Of a stretch of DNA of 64,000 bases, positions 18,316 to 27,851 are shown piece by piece (the first letter of the stretch is position 1; each line of letters opens with the position of its first letter). The notes under the pieces are model-generated. The model worked only from the letters and a program-made list of their open reading frames with translations. It was not told the origin of the DNA and did not search any database. This DNA is from Limnohabitans sp. (GTDB taxonomy: Bacteria; Pseudomonadota; Gammaproteobacteria; Burkholderiales; Burkholderiaceae_C): contig VERE01000001.1 in NCBI GenBank assembly GCA_018882835.1, positions 44,271 to 108,270 of the forward strand, read 5' to 3'. A program made the position numbers and the translations under genes.

Positions 18316-19613
18316 TCCTCTTCGGTCAGGGTGTCTGGCGTTGGCAGCAGGGCTTGCGCTTCCCCGTCCGGCAGGGCTTCCACATTTTTCAAAGCGCGCC
18401 GCATCTGACGGCTGCGGGTGTCGGCGCGGTCCAGGGTGTCGGCAGCTTTTTGCACTTGTTCGCGGACCTTAGCCACCCAATCGCCATAGCGTTCAAACTC
18501 TGTTTTGACAGCCCCCAAAACCTTCCAGACTTCAGAAGCCTGTTGCTCCAGCGCCAGTGTGCGAAAGCCCATGTGCAGGCTGTTCAACATGGCCAGCAAG
18601 GTGGTGGGGCCTGCAAGCGTCACGCGGTAGTCACGCTGCAAGCTGTCCATCAAGCCCGGGCGGCGCAGCACTTCTGCATAGAGGCTCTCGATGGGCAAGA
18701 ACAAAATCGCGAAGTCGGTGGTGTGGGGCGGCGCCAGGTAGTTCTCGGCAATGCTGCGCGCTTCGTTGCGAATGCGCGACTCCAACGCCTTGGCGGCCAA
18801 CTCGGCGGCCGCAGGGTCGGCCCGGTCATGCGCGTCCAACAAGCGCTCGTAATCTTCACGCGGAAATTTGGCATCCACCGGCAACCACACCGGCTCGCCA
18901 GACTCGCCGCCGCGGCCCGGGAAGCGAATGGCGAAATCCACCCGCTGGTTGCTGCGCGGTCGTGTTTCCACTTGCTTGGCGTATTGCTCAGGGGTCAGCA
19001 CTTGCTCGAGCAAGGCCTCCAGCTGCACCTCGCCAAAAATGCCACGGGTCTTGACGTTGGTCAGCACACGCTGCAAATCGCCCACCCCCTGCGCCAGTGA
19101 CTGCATTTGCCCCAAGCCTTGGTGCACCTGCTCGAGCCGATCGGCCACCTGTTTGAAGCTTTCGGACAAGCGGGCTTCCAGCGTGGACTGCAATTTCTCG
19201 TCCACGGTCTTGCGCATTTCATCGAGCTTGGCTGCGTTGGTCTGTTGCAATTGCAACAATTGCGCGTCCAGGGTGTGGCGCACTTCCTGCAAACGTTGCG
19301 CGTTGCTTTCGCTGAGCGACAGGATCTGGTTGCTGAGGGTGTCCCCCAGGTGCTTTTGCAAGGAGCCCATTTGCTCGGCCTGGCTTTGTTGAAAGCTGTT
19401 CAGGCTTTGTTGCAATTCCTGGCGCCCGGTCCGCGAAGACTCGCTGATTTCATAACGCAGGTCGCGCTCGAGCCGTTCGATCTTTTCCTGCATGACCTTG
19501 AGCTCAGTCACCAGGCGGGTGTCATCGCGCGCATTCAAGCGGCGCAAAACCATCAGCACAATCACCAGCAGGATGCTGATGAGCGCCAGCAAAAAATTGT
19601 TGTCCAGCATCAT
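18312..19613 (-). CDS. rmuC: DNA recombination protein RmuC
   Basis: A 433-residue protein with one N-terminal membrane segment (residues about 6-22), a long coiled coil (about 35-165, many Gln/Leu heptads), and the RmuC nuclease-like domain (about 175-385) with GIFGEVQLEALLE, WLPVDAKFP and FAILFLPIESLYAE. RmuC limits inversions and is thought to be a PD-(D/E)XK-type nuclease; DAK is the visible core. It lies one base after the 2-hydroxyacid dehydrogenase stop and overlaps the MFS gene by four bases, so the three are probably one operon. Confidence 0.92.
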   Translation of the reverse strand: MMLDNNFLLALISILLVIVLMVLRRLNARDDTRLVTELKVMQEKIERLERDLRYEISESSRTGRQELQQSLNSFQQSQAEQMGSLQKHLGDTLSNQILSLSESNAQRLQEVRHTLDAQLLQLQQTNAAKLDEMRKTVDEKLQSTLEARLSESFKQVADRLEQVHQGLGQMQSLAQGVGDLQRVLTNVKTRGIFGEVQLEALLEQVLTPEQYAKQVETRPRSNQRVDFAIRFPGRGGESGEPVWLPVDAKFPREDYERLLDAHDRADPAAAELAAKALESRIRNEARSIAENYLAPPHTTDFAILFLPIESLYAEVLRRPGLMDSLQRDYRVTLAGPTTLLAMLNSLHMGFRTLALEQQASEVWKVLGAVKTEFERYGDWVAKVREQVQKAADTLDRADTRSRQMRRALKNVEALPDGEAQALLPTPDTLTEEE

Positions 19614-19614
19614 G

Positions 19615-20589
19615 TCAACGAGACACTTGGTTCAGCGGGGTTCGGGTCCGCCCATGGACCAGGTAATCCACCAGATTGTCTGCCGCCAGGTTGGCCATTT
19701 TCAAACGGGTGGCGATCGTGGCACTGGCGATGTGTGGGGTAAGCACCACATTCGGCACAGTCAAAAGGTCTGGGTGCACGCTGGGCTCCCCCTCGAACAC
19801 GTCCAGTCCCGCCGCAGCAATGCGCCGTGACTTCAGTGCCTGCGCCAAAGCGGCATCGTCCACGATGCCGCCACGGGCAATGTTGACCAAGGTGGCGGTG
19901 GGTTTCATCATGGCAATTTCGGCGGCACCGATGGTGTGGTGTGTTTCGGCGGAATAAGGCACCACCAGCATGACGTGATCGGCCGCGCGCAGCAACGCCT
20001 CCTTGCCAGCATAGCGCGCACCGCATTCGACCTCTTGCGCCACCGGCAAGGGGCTGCGGTTGTGGTACAGCACCTGCATGTCAAAGCCACGGGCTGCGCG
20101 GCGTGCAATACCTTGCCCAATGCGTCCCATGCCAATGATGCCCAGGGTGCTGCCGTGCACTTCGGCGCCGGCAAACATGTCATAGCTCCACCGGGTCCAG
20201 TGACCCGCCCGCAAATAGTGCTCGCTCTCGGTCACGCGGCGCGCGGTGGCCATGAGCAGGGCAAAGCCGAAGTCGGCGGTGGTCTCGGTCAGCACATCCG
20301 GTGTATTGGTGGCCAGTACTCCGGCAGCCGTCATGGCAGGCACGTCAAAGTTGTTGTAGCCCACGGCCATGTTGGCCACAACCTTGAGGTTGGGGCAGGC
20401 CGCCAGCAAAGCGGCATCAATGCGCTCGCTGCCGGTGGTGAGAGCACCAACCTTCCCGCGCATTTTCTCGGTGAGTTCTGCGGGGGTGTAGACCCGGTCG
20501 TCCTGGTTGGCGGTGACCTCGAAGGTTTGGGACAAGCGCTCGAGGACTTCGGGAAAAATGGCACGGGCGACAAGGATGGCTGGTTTCAT
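19615..20589 (-). CDS. D-isomer-specific 2-hydroxyacid dehydrogenase (glyoxylate/hydroxypyruvate reductase type)
   Basis: A 324-residue NAD(P)-dependent dehydrogenase. The cofactor site is GIIGMGRIGQGIARR. The catalytic Arg lies in NIARGGIVDD, the Glu in GLDVFEGEP and the His in TPHIASAT. The TTADFGFALLMATARRV block is typical of the GhrB/GyaR glyoxylate and hydroxypyruvate reductases. Gluconate 2-ketoreductase activity is a known side or main activity in this subfamily, which would fit the idn genes upstream. First gene of a run with rmuC and the MFS gene on the minus strand. Confidence 0.85.
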   Translation of the reverse strand: MKPAILVARAIFPEVLERLSQTFEVTANQDDRVYTPAELTEKMRGKVGALTTGSERIDAALLAACPNLKVVANMAVGYNNFDVPAMTAAGVLATNTPDVLTETTADFGFALLMATARRVTESEHYLRAGHWTRWSYDMFAGAEVHGSTLGIIGMGRIGQGIARRAARGFDMQVLYHNRSPLPVAQEVECGARYAGKEALLRAADHVMLVVPYSAETHHTIGAAEIAMMKPTATLVNIARGGIVDDAALAQALKSRRIAAAGLDVFEGEPSVHPDLLTVPNVVLTPHIASATIATRLKMANLAADNLVDYLVHGRTRTPLNQVSR

Positions 20590-20613
20590 GGAGGAGGCCT
20601 CAGAGTCAGGGTA

Positions 20614-21897
20614 TCAGTGGGTCAGTTGGTATTGGAGGATGTAGAGCAAGGCGCCTGAAAAATACCCTACCAGGGCCAGCCCGCTGATTTTTCGCAAGTA
20701 CCAGCCAAACTCGATTTTCTCCAGGCCCATGGCCGCCACGCCGGCAGCAGAGCCAATGATGAGGATGGAGCCTCCCGTGCCAGCACAGTAAGCCATGAAC
20801 TCCCATAAAAAACTGTCTGCGGGGTAGTCTGCCAGGCTGTACATGCCCATGGAGGCGGCCACCAGTGGCACGTTGTCCACCACCGCACTGGCCAGGCCAA
20901 TCAACAAGACGATCAAGTCTTGCCGGCCAATGGCTTGGTCCATCCAACTCGCCAAGGAGGACAACACATGCGTGTGCTCCAGCGTGGCAACTGACAGAAG
21001 AATGCCGATGAAAAACACAATCGACCCCATGTCAATCCGGGACAGGGCGTGAACCAGGGTCAAAGGTTGTCGGACTTCGTCGTCTTTGTGCCGATGCACA
21101 AGATCACCGACCAGCCACAGCAAGCCCAATCCGAGCAGCACCCCCATGAAGGGGGGCAGATGCGTCCAGGTTTTGAAGGCGGGCACCGCCACCAAAATAC
21201 CCAGCCCCAAAAAAAACATCAGGTTTCGCTCGAAAGCCGAGGTGGCGATGTGAACCTCATCGTTGGCGGCGGCAGGGGCCAACACTTGCTTGCCTCGGAG
21301 CACGGAAGCGGTAAGGGCTAAAGGTATGAGCAAATTCACAAGAGAGGGAATCAGCAAGCCCTTCATGATTTCAACCGAAGTGATTTGCCCCCCAATCCAC
21401 AGCATGGTGGTGGTCACGTCGCCGATGGGGGTCCAAGCGCCGCCGGCGTTGGCTGCAATGATGATCATGCCAGCAAAGAACAGTCGGTCCTCGCGCCGTT
21501 CCAGAAGCTTTTTCATCAGCGAGACCATGACGATGGTGGTCGTCAGGTTGTCCAAGATCGCGCTGAGAAAAAACGTGACGATGCCGACCAGCCACATCAA
21601 GGCAGAAAGGCTGCGGGTTTGAATGCGTTGGGTGATGACTTCAAAGCCATTGTGGGCATCCACCACTTCCACAATGGTCATGGCGCCGATCAGAAAAAAA
21701 ACGATTTGGGCCGTACCCATCAGCGACTCGCCCAGCTCGTCTGCCACGCGCTGCGGGTCGCCACTCATCACCGCATAACAAGTCCAAAGCAGCCCCGCGC
21801 CCAACAAGGCCGAAGCCGACTTGTTGACCCCCAAGGGATGCTCCAAGGCGATGGCCACATAGGCCAAAACGAACAAGATCACCAGAGTGGTCAACAT
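20614..21897 (-). CDS. nhaD: NhaD-type Na+/H+ antiporter
   Basis: A 427-residue integral membrane protein of the IT superfamily with about 12-13 hydrophobic segments. The LSAILDNLTTTIVMVSL segment with an Asp-Asn pair, the GGAWTPIGDVTTTMLW segment, and the second-half counterpart SAVVDNVPLVAASMGM are the inverted-repeat ion-binding regions of NhaD. The frame is open to a TTG at 21918, but I prefer the ATG at 21897 (MLTTLVILF). It lies between pncB and the 2-hydroxyacid dehydrogenase on the same strand. It should export Na+ or Li+ and aid pH homeostasis. Confidence 0.9.
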   Translation of the reverse strand: MLTTLVILFVLAYVAIALEHPLGVNKSASALLGAGLLWTCYAVMSGDPQRVADELGESLMGTAQIVFFLIGAMTIVEVVDAHNGFEVITQRIQTRSLSALMWLVGIVTFFLSAILDNLTTTIVMVSLMKKLLERREDRLFFAGMIIIAANAGGAWTPIGDVTTTMLWIGGQITSVEIMKGLLIPSLVNLLIPLALTASVLRGKQVLAPAAANDEVHIATSAFERNLMFFLGLGILVAVPAFKTWTHLPPFMGVLLGLGLLWLVGDLVHRHKDDEVRQPLTLVHALSRIDMGSIVFFIGILLSVATLEHTHVLSSLASWMDQAIGRQDLIVLLIGLASAVVDNVPLVAASMGMYSLADYPADSFLWEFMAYCAGTGGSILIIGSAAGVAAMGLEKIEFGWYLRKISGLALVGYFSGALLYILQYQLTH

Positions 21898-21929
21898 GAT
21901 GGACTGCTCTATTCCCAAAATATGTGAAG

Positions 21930-23114
21930 CTATTCCGCCGCAGTGATGTCAAACACCTGGCGCAAGTACGCCAGGTATTTCTCGTCATCACACATGCCCT
22001 TGCCGGGTGAATCAGAAATTTTGGCGACGGGCTGCCCGTTGCAACGCGTCATCTTGATGACGATTTGAAGTGGCTCATAGCCCAGGTCGTTGGTCAGGTT
22101 GGTGCCAATGCCGAAGGCGAGTTGGCAACGCCCATTGAATTGCTGAAACAACTCGATGGTGCGTGGCACGGTCAGGCTGTCACTGAAAATCAGCGTTTTG
22201 GTGCGCGGGTCCACCCGGTTGTCGCGGTAATGCTGAATCATGCGCTCACCCCAGTTGAAGGGGTCGCCACTGTCATGGCGGGCGCCGTCAAACAGCTTGC
22301 AAAAGAACATGTCGAAGTCACGCAGAAAGGCGTTCAGACCATAAACGTCGCTCAACGCAATACCCAGGTCACCCCGGTACTCTTTGGCCCAGGATTCGAA
22401 GGCAAACACCTGACTGTCACGCAAACGCGGGCCCAGCGCCTGGCAAGCCTGCAGGTATTCATGCGCCATGGTGCCCAGCGGGGTCAGGCCCAGCAAAAAG
22501 GCGTAATACACATTGCTGGTGCCGGCAAACTGTCCCTGCGGCCCGGTTCCCAGGCGGGCAGACATCACGCGCAGCACTTCCTCTTGCCAGGCCCTGGAGA
22601 AGCGCCGGCGGGTGCCGTAGTCCGCAATCTTCAAGGTCTGCAAGCCATCGGCTTGCAATTGTGCGATTTTCGTGTCGAGCCGGCGACGGCCTTCCATCAG
22701 GTCCGGGACCTTTTGGGTGTTTCGGAAATAGACCTCGTTGACGATGGCCAACACCGGAATTTCAAACAGAATGGTGTGCAGCCAAGGACCATGAATGTGG
22801 ATGTCAATTTCGCCGTTGGGCAGCGGCGTGACCTCGATGTATTTTTCGTTGAGCCGAAACAGCCCCAAAAAATCCACGAAATCGCTTTTGATGAAACGAA
22901 ACGAGCGCAGGTACTGCAACTCTGACTCTTTGAAGTTCAGGCTGCACAGCGAGCGTATCTCGCGGCGAATTTCCTCCACATATGGCGCCAGTGCGATGCC
23001 CGGATTGCGGCAACGAAATTTGTACGACACCTGCGCACCCGGGAATTGGTGCAGCACCACCTGCATCATGGTGAACTTGTACAGGTCGGTGTCGAGCAGG
23101 CTGGTGATGATCAT
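21930..23114 (-). CDS. pncB: nicotinate phosphoribosyltransferase
   Basis: A 394-residue enzyme that makes nicotinate mononucleotide from nicotinate and PRPP in the NAD salvage pathway, with ATP hydrolysis. It starts [16 protein letters not shown], has [17 protein letters not shown] and the [10 protein letters not shown] segment whose His is phosphorylated in the Salmonella enzyme. Length matches the family (about 400). ATG start at 23114, 21 bases after the nitroreductase stop. Confidence 0.95.
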   Translation of the reverse strand: MIITSLLDTDLYKFTMMQVVLHQFPGAQVSYKFRCRNPGIALAPYVEEIRREIRSLCSLNFKESELQYLRSFRFIKSDFVDFLGLFRLNEKYIEVTPLPNGEIDIHIHGPWLHTILFEIPVLAIVNEVYFRNTQKVPDLMEGRRRLDTKIAQLQADGLQTLKIADYGTRRRFSRAWQEEVLRVMSARLGTGPQGQFAGTSNVYYAFLLGLTPLGTMAHEYLQACQALGPRLRDSQVFAFESWAKEYRGDLGIALSDVYGLNAFLRDFDMFFCKLFDGARHDSGDPFNWGERMIQHYRDNRVDPRTKTLIFSDSLTVPRTIELFQQFNGRCQLAFGIGTNLTNDLGYEPLQIVIKMTRCNGQPVAKISDSPGKGMCDDEKYLAYLRQVFDITAAE

Positions 23115-23135
23115 GGTCTGTGTCCAGGCAGCGTC

Positions 23136-23837
23136 TCAGGCGAGCCAGTGTGTGAACGACTCGACCGGCTCGCGCGGTGTCACCAAGGTGTTGACCTTGT
23201 CGGATGCGTCGGCCCAGCCCAAGGCCATGCCGCACACCAGCATTTCATTGTCGCCCGCACCAATGTGCGGCAGGATGATCTTGGAGAAACCGTTCCAGGC
23301 AGCCTGGGGGCAAGTATGCAAGCCCCGTGCGCGCGCCGCCACCATGATGCTCTGCAAGAACATGCCGTAGTCGACCAGCGAGCCGCGGCCCATGACGCGG
23401 TTCAAAGTGAACATCAATCCGACGGGGGCATCGAAAAACTTGTAATTGCGCTGATGCTGCAAATGCATCTTGTCTTTGTCACCCTTGCCAATGCCCAGCA
23501 GGCCGTAAAGGCTCCAGCCGTTTTCTCGCCGGCGGTCGATGAACGGGCTGACCCATTGGGTCGGGTAATAGTCGTAGGCTTCACGGTATTCCTCCGCCAA
23601 AGCGGGGTTGGCGCGGATGGCATCGTGGGCCGCACACACTTTGTCGACCAGGCTGTCGCGAGAGGCGCCTTGCAGCACATACACCTGCCAGGGCTGGGTG
23701 TTGGTGCCGGAGGGAGAGCGTCGCGCCACATCGAGGATGTCGGTGATCATCTCGCGCGTCACTTCTTGCTGGGTGAAGGCGCGTGCCGACATGCGGCTGG
23801 TGATGGCGTGATCGACCGCCTGTTGTGCTGAACTCAT
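23136..23837 (-). CDS. nitroreductase family flavoprotein
   Basis: A 233-residue FMN-dependent nitroreductase-like protein. FMN-phosphate contacts are suggested by SRMSARAF and by the [13 protein letters not shown] block near residue 40; the C-terminal [10 protein letters not shown] and GMALGWAD segments also fit the family. Such enzymes reduce nitroaromatics, quinones or enals with NAD(P)H. The start overlaps the thioesterase stop by four bases (ATGA). Confidence 0.85.
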   Translation of the reverse strand: MSSAQQAVDHAITSRMSARAFTQQEVTREMITDILDVARRSPSGTNTQPWQVYVLQGASRDSLVDKVCAAHDAIRANPALAEEYREAYDYYPTQWVSPFIDRRRENGWSLYGLLGIGKGDKDKMHLQHQRNYKFFDAPVGLMFTLNRVMGRGSLVDYGMFLQSIMVAARARGLHTCPQAAWNGFSKIILPHIGAGDNEMLVCGMALGWADASDKVNTLVTPREPVESFTHWLA

Positions 23838-24289
23838 AAAAGTGTCTCCAGAACTGTTTTAAAGGGTGCCGGCAAGCTTACCGGGCGTCTCGTTTCCCGG
23901 TCCACATACACATGCACAAAGTGTCCCTTGGCGGCGCAAGTGTCTGCTCCCTGGGCAAACAGGCCAATTTCATAACGCACGCTGGAGCTGCCCAGCTTGG
24001 CCACGCGTATGCCGGCCTGCACGGTTTGGGGAAAAGCCAGCGGCGCAAAATAATTGCACTGGGTTTCAATCACCAGGCCAATGGTGGTGCCGGCATGGAA
24101 GTCGAGCACGCCTTGCTCCACCAGGTAAGCATTGACGGCGGTGTCAAACCAGCTGTAGTAGACGACGTTGTTGACGTGGCCATACACATCGTTGTCCATC
24201 CAGCGGGTGGGAATGTCACGAAAGACGCGGTAAGCGCTGCGCGGCTCGGCTTGGGGGCGGGCTGCTTGAAGGGGGGTGTCTTGTCTCAT
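23834..24289 (-). CDS. acyl-CoA thioesterase, 4HBT hotdog family
   Basis: A 151-residue hotdog-fold thioesterase. The catalytic region reads [24 protein letters not shown], where the Asp of [10 protein letters not shown] corresponds to the catalytic Asp of 4-hydroxybenzoyl-CoA thioesterases and YbgC. I start at the ATG at 24289; an upstream extension of 47 residues lies antisense-like inside the HDAC gene and is not credible. The start codon shares one base with the HDAC-like gene stop, and the 3' end overlaps the nitroreductase, so the three are translationally coupled. Substrate unknown. Confidence 0.85.
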   Translation of the reverse strand: MRQDTPLQAARPQAEPRSAYRVFRDIPTRWMDNDVYGHVNNVVYYSWFDTAVNAYLVEQGVLDFHAGTTIGLVIETQCNYFAPLAFPQTVQAGIRVAKLGSSSVRYEIGLFAQGADTCAAKGHFVHVYVDRETRRPVSLPAPFKTVLETLL

Positions 24290-25215
24290 CAGGCCCGATT
24301 CTGCCAGTGTCGCCAGTACTCGTTTGCCACCCGGAAGGTATTGAGCTGGACCTGCACCGTTTCCTCGATCCGCACGCCATACCCACCTGCCATGGCAAAC
24401 GCCAGAGGGACGCGGCGCTGAAATGCCCAATCAAAGACGCGCCGGTCCCGCGCTTCCAGGCCGTCGTAGGTCAGCTTCAACCGTCCCAAACGGTCTCCCT
24501 CAAAGGGGTCAGCGCCTGCCAGGTAGATCACCAGGCCCGGCTCAAAGCGTTGCTCCAGGCTGATCAAGGCCTGCTCCAGCGCTTCCAGGTAAGTATCGTC
24601 GCGGCAACCGTCGGGCAAGGCTACATCCAGGTCGCTGTCTTCCTTTCGGAAAGGGAAATTCTTTTCCCCATGCAAAGACAAGGTGAAGACGCTGGGATCC
24701 TGGGCGAAGATGCTGGCCGTGCCATTGCCCTGGTGCACATCCAGGTCGATGATGGCCACTTGCAAAGGACGTGCATGCTGCCGCAGCCATTCGGCCTGCA
24801 TCAAGCGGCTGGTCACGGCCGCATCGTTGAAGACACAAAAACCACCCCCCTTGTCGCGGTAGGCGTGGTGGGTGCCGCCCGCCAGATTGCCCGACACGCC
24901 CTCGGAAAAAGCGGTTCGCGCCGCCTGAATGGTGGCGCCGCACGACCGTCGCGCACGCACCACCATGCCCTCGCTCCAGGGGAAGCCAATTTCGCGTTGG
25001 GCCTGGGGGCTCAGGGTCCCCTTTTCGATCGCATTTACATAGTGCGGGTCGTGCACCAAGGCCAATTCGCCATCGCTGGCAGGCTCCGACAATTGCAAGT
25101 CAATGGCGGGCAATTCGCTGGTCAGACGGGCTCTTAACAACTCGTATTTGCCCATGGGGAACCGGTGCCCGGTGGGCAACTGCTGGGCATTCGGTGTGGC
25201 ATAGAAGATCTTCAC
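24289..25215 (-). CDS. HDAC-like deacetylase (histone deacetylase/acetoin utilisation/acetylpolyamine family)
   Basis: A 308-residue arginase/deacetylase-fold enzyme. The metal and catalytic motifs are complete: GGTHHAY with the His pair, [10 protein letters not shown] with the Asp and His zinc ligands, and [12 protein letters not shown] with the second Asp. It begins VKIFYATP...GHRFPMGKY, so I start at the GTG at 25215; the frame is open to 25314, but the extra residues are not conserved-looking. No clear ribosome binding site is seen. Short-chain acyl or acetyl-lysine and acetylpolyamine amides are likely substrates. It leads a minus-strand run with a thioesterase, a nitroreductase and pncB, and is divergent from phaP. 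Confidence 0.85.
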   Translation of the reverse strand: MKIFYATPNAQQLPTGHRFPMGKYELLRARLTSELPAIDLQLSEPASDGELALVHDPHYVNAIEKGTLSPQAQREIGFPWSEGMVVRARRSCGATIQAARTAFSEGVSGNLAGGTHHAYRDKGGGFCVFNDAAVTSRLMQAEWLRQHARPLQVAIIDLDVHQGNGTASIFAQDPSVFTLSLHGEKNFPFRKEDSDLDVALPDGCRDDTYLEALEQALISLEQRFEPGLVIYLAGADPFEGDRLGRLKLTYDGLEARDRRVFDWAFQRRVPLAFAMAGGYGVRIEETVQVQLNTFRVANEYWRHWQNRA

Positions 25216-25285
25216 TGGGTTGGGATTGTGCCTTTGAGCTCCTGACCCAGGGTCAGCGGCGGTTTTTAGGAAGTCACCTCTAAAT

Positions 25286-25300
25286 TGCTGCATCGCAACA
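25286..25300. promoter_or_regulatory. candidate PhaR operator 1 upstream of phaP
   Basis: TGCTGCATCGCAACA contains a TTGC/GCAA-type dyad and recurs with two changes at 25345. It lies just upstream of the -35 box of the phaP promoter. PhaR of PHB-producing bacteria binds TGC/GCA-rich dyads near phasin genes, so this is a good candidate site. Confidence 0.55.
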
Positions 25301-25308
25301 AATAAGCC

Positions 25309-25336
25309 TTGCAAAACCGCGGGATAACCCTATACT
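25309..25336 (+). promoter_or_regulatory. sigma-70 promoter of phaP
   Basis: -35 TTGCAA (25309-25314), 16-base spacer, -10 TATACT (25331-25336). Transcription would start near 25343, giving a leader of about 70 bases before the phaP ATG. Both boxes are close to consensus, in line with the high expression of phasins. Confidence 0.65.
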
Positions 25337-25344
25337 TCAACCCA

Positions 25345-25359
25345 TGCTGCACTGCAACA
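25345..25359. promoter_or_regulatory. candidate PhaR operator 2 over the phaP transcription start
   Basis: TGCTGCACTGCAACA is nearly identical to the copy at 25286-25300. It overlaps the expected transcription start, where a bound repressor would block polymerase. The centres of the two copies are 59 bases apart. Confidence 0.55.
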
Positions 25360-25414
25360 TGGATCTCAAGTTGAAGCGCAGAACCCTCAACCTTTTTTTA
25401 CATTGGAGTTAATC

Positions 25415-25957
25415 ATGTTGACCGTTGATCAAGTTGCCGCTGCACACAAAGCCAATCTGGACGTCGCCTTCGGCCTGGGCGCCAAAGCCTTTGCCGGCGT
25501 TGAAAAGCTGGTTCAGTTGAATGTTGCTGCCACCAAAGCCGCCCTGAACGAATCCGCCAGCCATGCCCAAGCCCTGCTGAGCGCCAAAGACGTCCAGGAA
25601 GTGCTGGCCCTGCAAACCAACGCCGTTCAGCCCCTGGCTGAAAAAGCTGCCGCTTATGGCCGCCATGTCTATGACATCGCCACCAACACCAGCAGCGAAT
25701 TCACCGCCGCTTTCGAATCCAAGGCCGCTGAAACCCAGAAAACCGTTCTGAGCTATGTGGACGCAGCCGCCAAGAACGCCCCCGCAGGCTCCGAGTCTGC
25801 TGTGGCCATGTTCAAGAGCGCCATCGCCGCCAGCAACAATGCCATGGAATCTGTGCAAAAGGTGGTCAAGCAAGCTTCCGAAGCCGCTGAAGCCAACCTG
25901 CAAGCCGTGACCAGCACCGCTGTGAACGCCGCCAAAACCGCTTCCAAGAAGCGCTGA
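25415..25957 (+). CDS. phaP: phasin family protein
   Basis: A 180-residue, almost entirely helical, Ala-rich and low-complexity protein. It coats polyhydroxyalkanoate granules and controls their size. The N-terminal [14 protein letters not shown], the [19 protein letters not shown] block and a Lys-rich tail (TASKKR) match betaproteobacterial phasins. The start at 25415 has GGAG six bases before it; a start four codons earlier is less likely. It has its own promoter flanked by two PhaR-type dyads and a strong terminator, so it is a single-gene transcript. The gene is on the opposite strand from the HDAC-like gene. Confidence 0.93.
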   Translation: MLTVDQVAAAHKANLDVAFGLGAKAFAGVEKLVQLNVAATKAALNESASHAQALLSAKDVQEVLALQTNAVQPLAEKAAAYGRHVYDIATNTSSEFTAAFESKAAETQKTVLSYVDAAAKNAPAGSESAVAMFKSAIAASNNAMESVQKVVKQASEAAEANLQAVTSTAVNAAKTASKKR

Positions 25958-26009
25958 ACCAGTTGTCTCCTCGGATCTTTCGCGGCCACGGGGCCCAGGG
26001 ATCCCTTCA

Positions 26010-26039
26010 AGGGTCCGTCGCAAGACGGGCCCTTTTTTT
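26010..26039 (+). terminator. Rho-independent terminator after phaP
   Basis: A ten-base-pair stem, AGGGTCCGTC with GACGGGCCCT (one G-U pair), a GCAA tetraloop, then TTTTTT. It ends 20 bases before the stop of the convergent patatin gene. Confidence 0.9.
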
Positions 26040-26058
26040 CTGGCTGGCAGGGGACCCT

Positions 26059-27009
26059 TCAGCGCTCCAAGGCTTTGCGCAAGGCCGGCAAGGCCTGCAA
26101 CATGGCCGCACGGCCCGCTTCAATGGAGCGGCGCCGCTCGCTGAACGCGGCGCTGCCCACCCCTAGCAAGGCAGGCCGTACCACCACTTCGGCCTCTTTG
26201 AGCTCAAAGGCATTGATGCTTTTGCTCATGATGGTGAAGGTTTGCAACAGCACTTGCAGCATGTCGTTGGCCTTGTTGCTTTCGGGAGCGCTGGAAATAT
26301 CCACGGCCAGGACCACATCGGCGCCCATCTGCCGGGCAAATCTCACAGGCACAGGCGACACCAGTCCGCCGTCCACATAATCTCGCCCCGCCACTCGCAC
26401 CGGCTCAAACACAGCAGGCACCGCACTGGAAGCCCGCACTGCGGTGGCAATGTCGCCGCGCTGAAACAAGACGCCTTGCCCCGTGTGCAAATCGGTGGCC
26501 ACAATGCCCAAGGGCACAGGCAGGTCTTCAATTTTGCGGCCACCGGTCTGTGCTGCCACATAGCGCGCCAGACCATCGCCACGCATCATGCCGCGCGACA
26601 ACAGCGGCACCGTCCAATCGGTCAGCGTCGCCTCGTCCATGGTCTCAGAGACGCGTTGCAATTGGGCGCCATTCTTGCCACTGGCGTAGAAGGCTGCCAC
26701 CAAACTTCCTGCGGAGGTGCCTACGACCAGGGAGGGAGAGATACCCGCCTCTTCCAAAACCTGAATCACGCCCACGTGGGCAAAGCCGCGGGCAGCCCCA
26801 CCCCCCAATGCCAGGCCGAGTTTAAGAGGACGCTTCGGGGCGGGTGGCGGCTCTTCGCGCACCAACGGTGGCGTCACTGCGCTGGTGTCCGTGGGCAATT
26901 TGGGCGGAGAGGTCGGGGCCACAGGAGCGGTGGAGCATCCCACCAAACCGGCAAACGCCAGCCAAACGCAGAGGTTGCGCCCATGGCGCCAGAAGGTCAT
27001 CGTGTTCAT
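26059..27009 (-). CDS. patatin-like phospholipase lipoprotein (RssA/NTE type)
   Basis: A 316-residue protein with a lipoprotein signal peptide: a hydrophobic run then LVGC, whose Cys is about residue 25. A Pro/Thr-rich linker (about 27-60) leads to a patatin domain (about 63-250). The oxyanion loop is GGGAARG, the nucleophile is Ser in GTSAGS, and the catalytic Asp is in the DGG motif of YVDGGLVSP. Likely a serine lipid hydrolase held at the inner face of a membrane. ATG at 27009; an ATG three codons later is equally possible. Divergent from the SDR gene. Confidence 0.88.
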   Translation of the reverse strand: MNTMTFWRHGRNLCVWLAFAGLVGCSTAPVAPTSPPKLPTDTSAVTPPLVREEPPPAPKRPLKLGLALGGGAARGFAHVGVIQVLEEAGISPSLVVGTSAGSLVAAFYASGKNGAQLQRVSETMDEATLTDWTVPLLSRGMMRGDGLARYVAAQTGGRKIEDLPVPLGIVATDLHTGQGVLFQRGDIATAVRASSAVPAVFEPVRVAGRDYVDGGLVSPVPVRFARQMGADVVLAVDISSAPESNKANDMLQVLLQTFTIMSKSINAFELKEAEVVVRPALLGVGSAAFSERRRSIEAGRAAMLQALPALRKALER

Positions 27010-27085
27010 GGAAGCGGATTGTCCCCCGAAGCAAGCGTCTGAGATAATTTATCGATTCATCCACACACAGCAGCAAGAGGTTTTC

Positions 27086-27844
27086 ATGCAGATTCAAGGC
27101 AAAGTTTTCGTGGTCACCGGTGGCGCTTCCGGCCTGGGTGAAGGCACCGCCAGGATGTTGGCCAGCCAGGGCGGCAAGGTGGTGATTGCTGACATGCAAA
27201 CCGAACGAGGCGAAGCTGTGGCCCGGGAAATAGGGGGCCACTTCGTTCGCTGCGATGTGTCCAGCGAAGCCGACGGCCAGGCTGCGGTCGATTTGGCCGT
27301 GTCATTGGGCAAATTCATGGGCCTGGTCAATTGCGCAGGCATCGCACCCGCTGAAAAAACCGTCGGCAAAAAAGGGCCCCACAGCCTGGCCATTTATACC
27401 AAGACCATCATGGTCAACCTGGTGGGCACTTTCAACATGATTCGCCTGGCGGCCGATGCTTTTTGTCGCAACGAACCGGAAGCCACGGGCGAACGCGGCG
27501 TGATCATCTCGACCGCTTCGGTGGCCGCCTACGATGGCCAGATAGGCCAGGCCGCCTACAGCGCCTCCAAAGGCGGCGTGGTGGGCATGACCCTGCCCAT
27601 TGCCCGCGACCTGGCCCGCAATGGCGTGCGCAACATGACCATCGCCCCAGGCATCTTCGGCACCCCCATGCTGTTCACCATGCCCCAGGAAGTGCAGGAC
27701 GCGCTGGCTGCCAGCGTGCCCTTCCCTTCCCGTCTGGGCAAGCCGGAAGACTATGCGCGCCTGGCGCAGCACATCTTCGAAAACGACATGCTGAATGGCG
27801 AGGTCATTCGCTTGGATGGCGCCATTCGGATGGCCCCCAAATAA
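27086..27844 (+). CDS. SDR oxidoreductase, 3-hydroxyacyl-CoA dehydrogenase type 2-like
   Basis: A 252-residue short-chain dehydrogenase. It has [28 protein letters not shown], the Ser in IISTASVAA, the YSASKGG active site and GIFGTPM. The insert after NCAG and the C-terminal [14 protein letters not shown] match the human HSD10 / bacterial 3-hydroxy-2-methylbutyryl-CoA dehydrogenase group, usually found in fatty acid or isoleucine breakdown. The start at 27086 has AGAGG upstream; the frame open to 26885 overlaps the patatin gene antisense and is rejected. Seven bases before the GGT gene. Confidence 0.85.
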   Translation: MQIQGKVFVVTGGASGLGEGTARMLASQGGKVVIADMQTERGEAVAREIGGHFVRCDVSSEADGQAAVDLAVSLGKFMGLVNCAGIAPAEKTVGKKGPHSLAIYTKTIMVNLVGTFNMIRLAADAFCRNEPEATGERGVIISTASVAAYDGQIGQAAYSASKGGVVGMTLPIARDLARNGVRNMTIAPGIFGTPMLFTMPQEVQDALAASVPFPSRLGKPEDYARLAQHIFENDMLNGEVIRLDGAIRMAPK

Positions 27845-27851
27845 GCACCCC

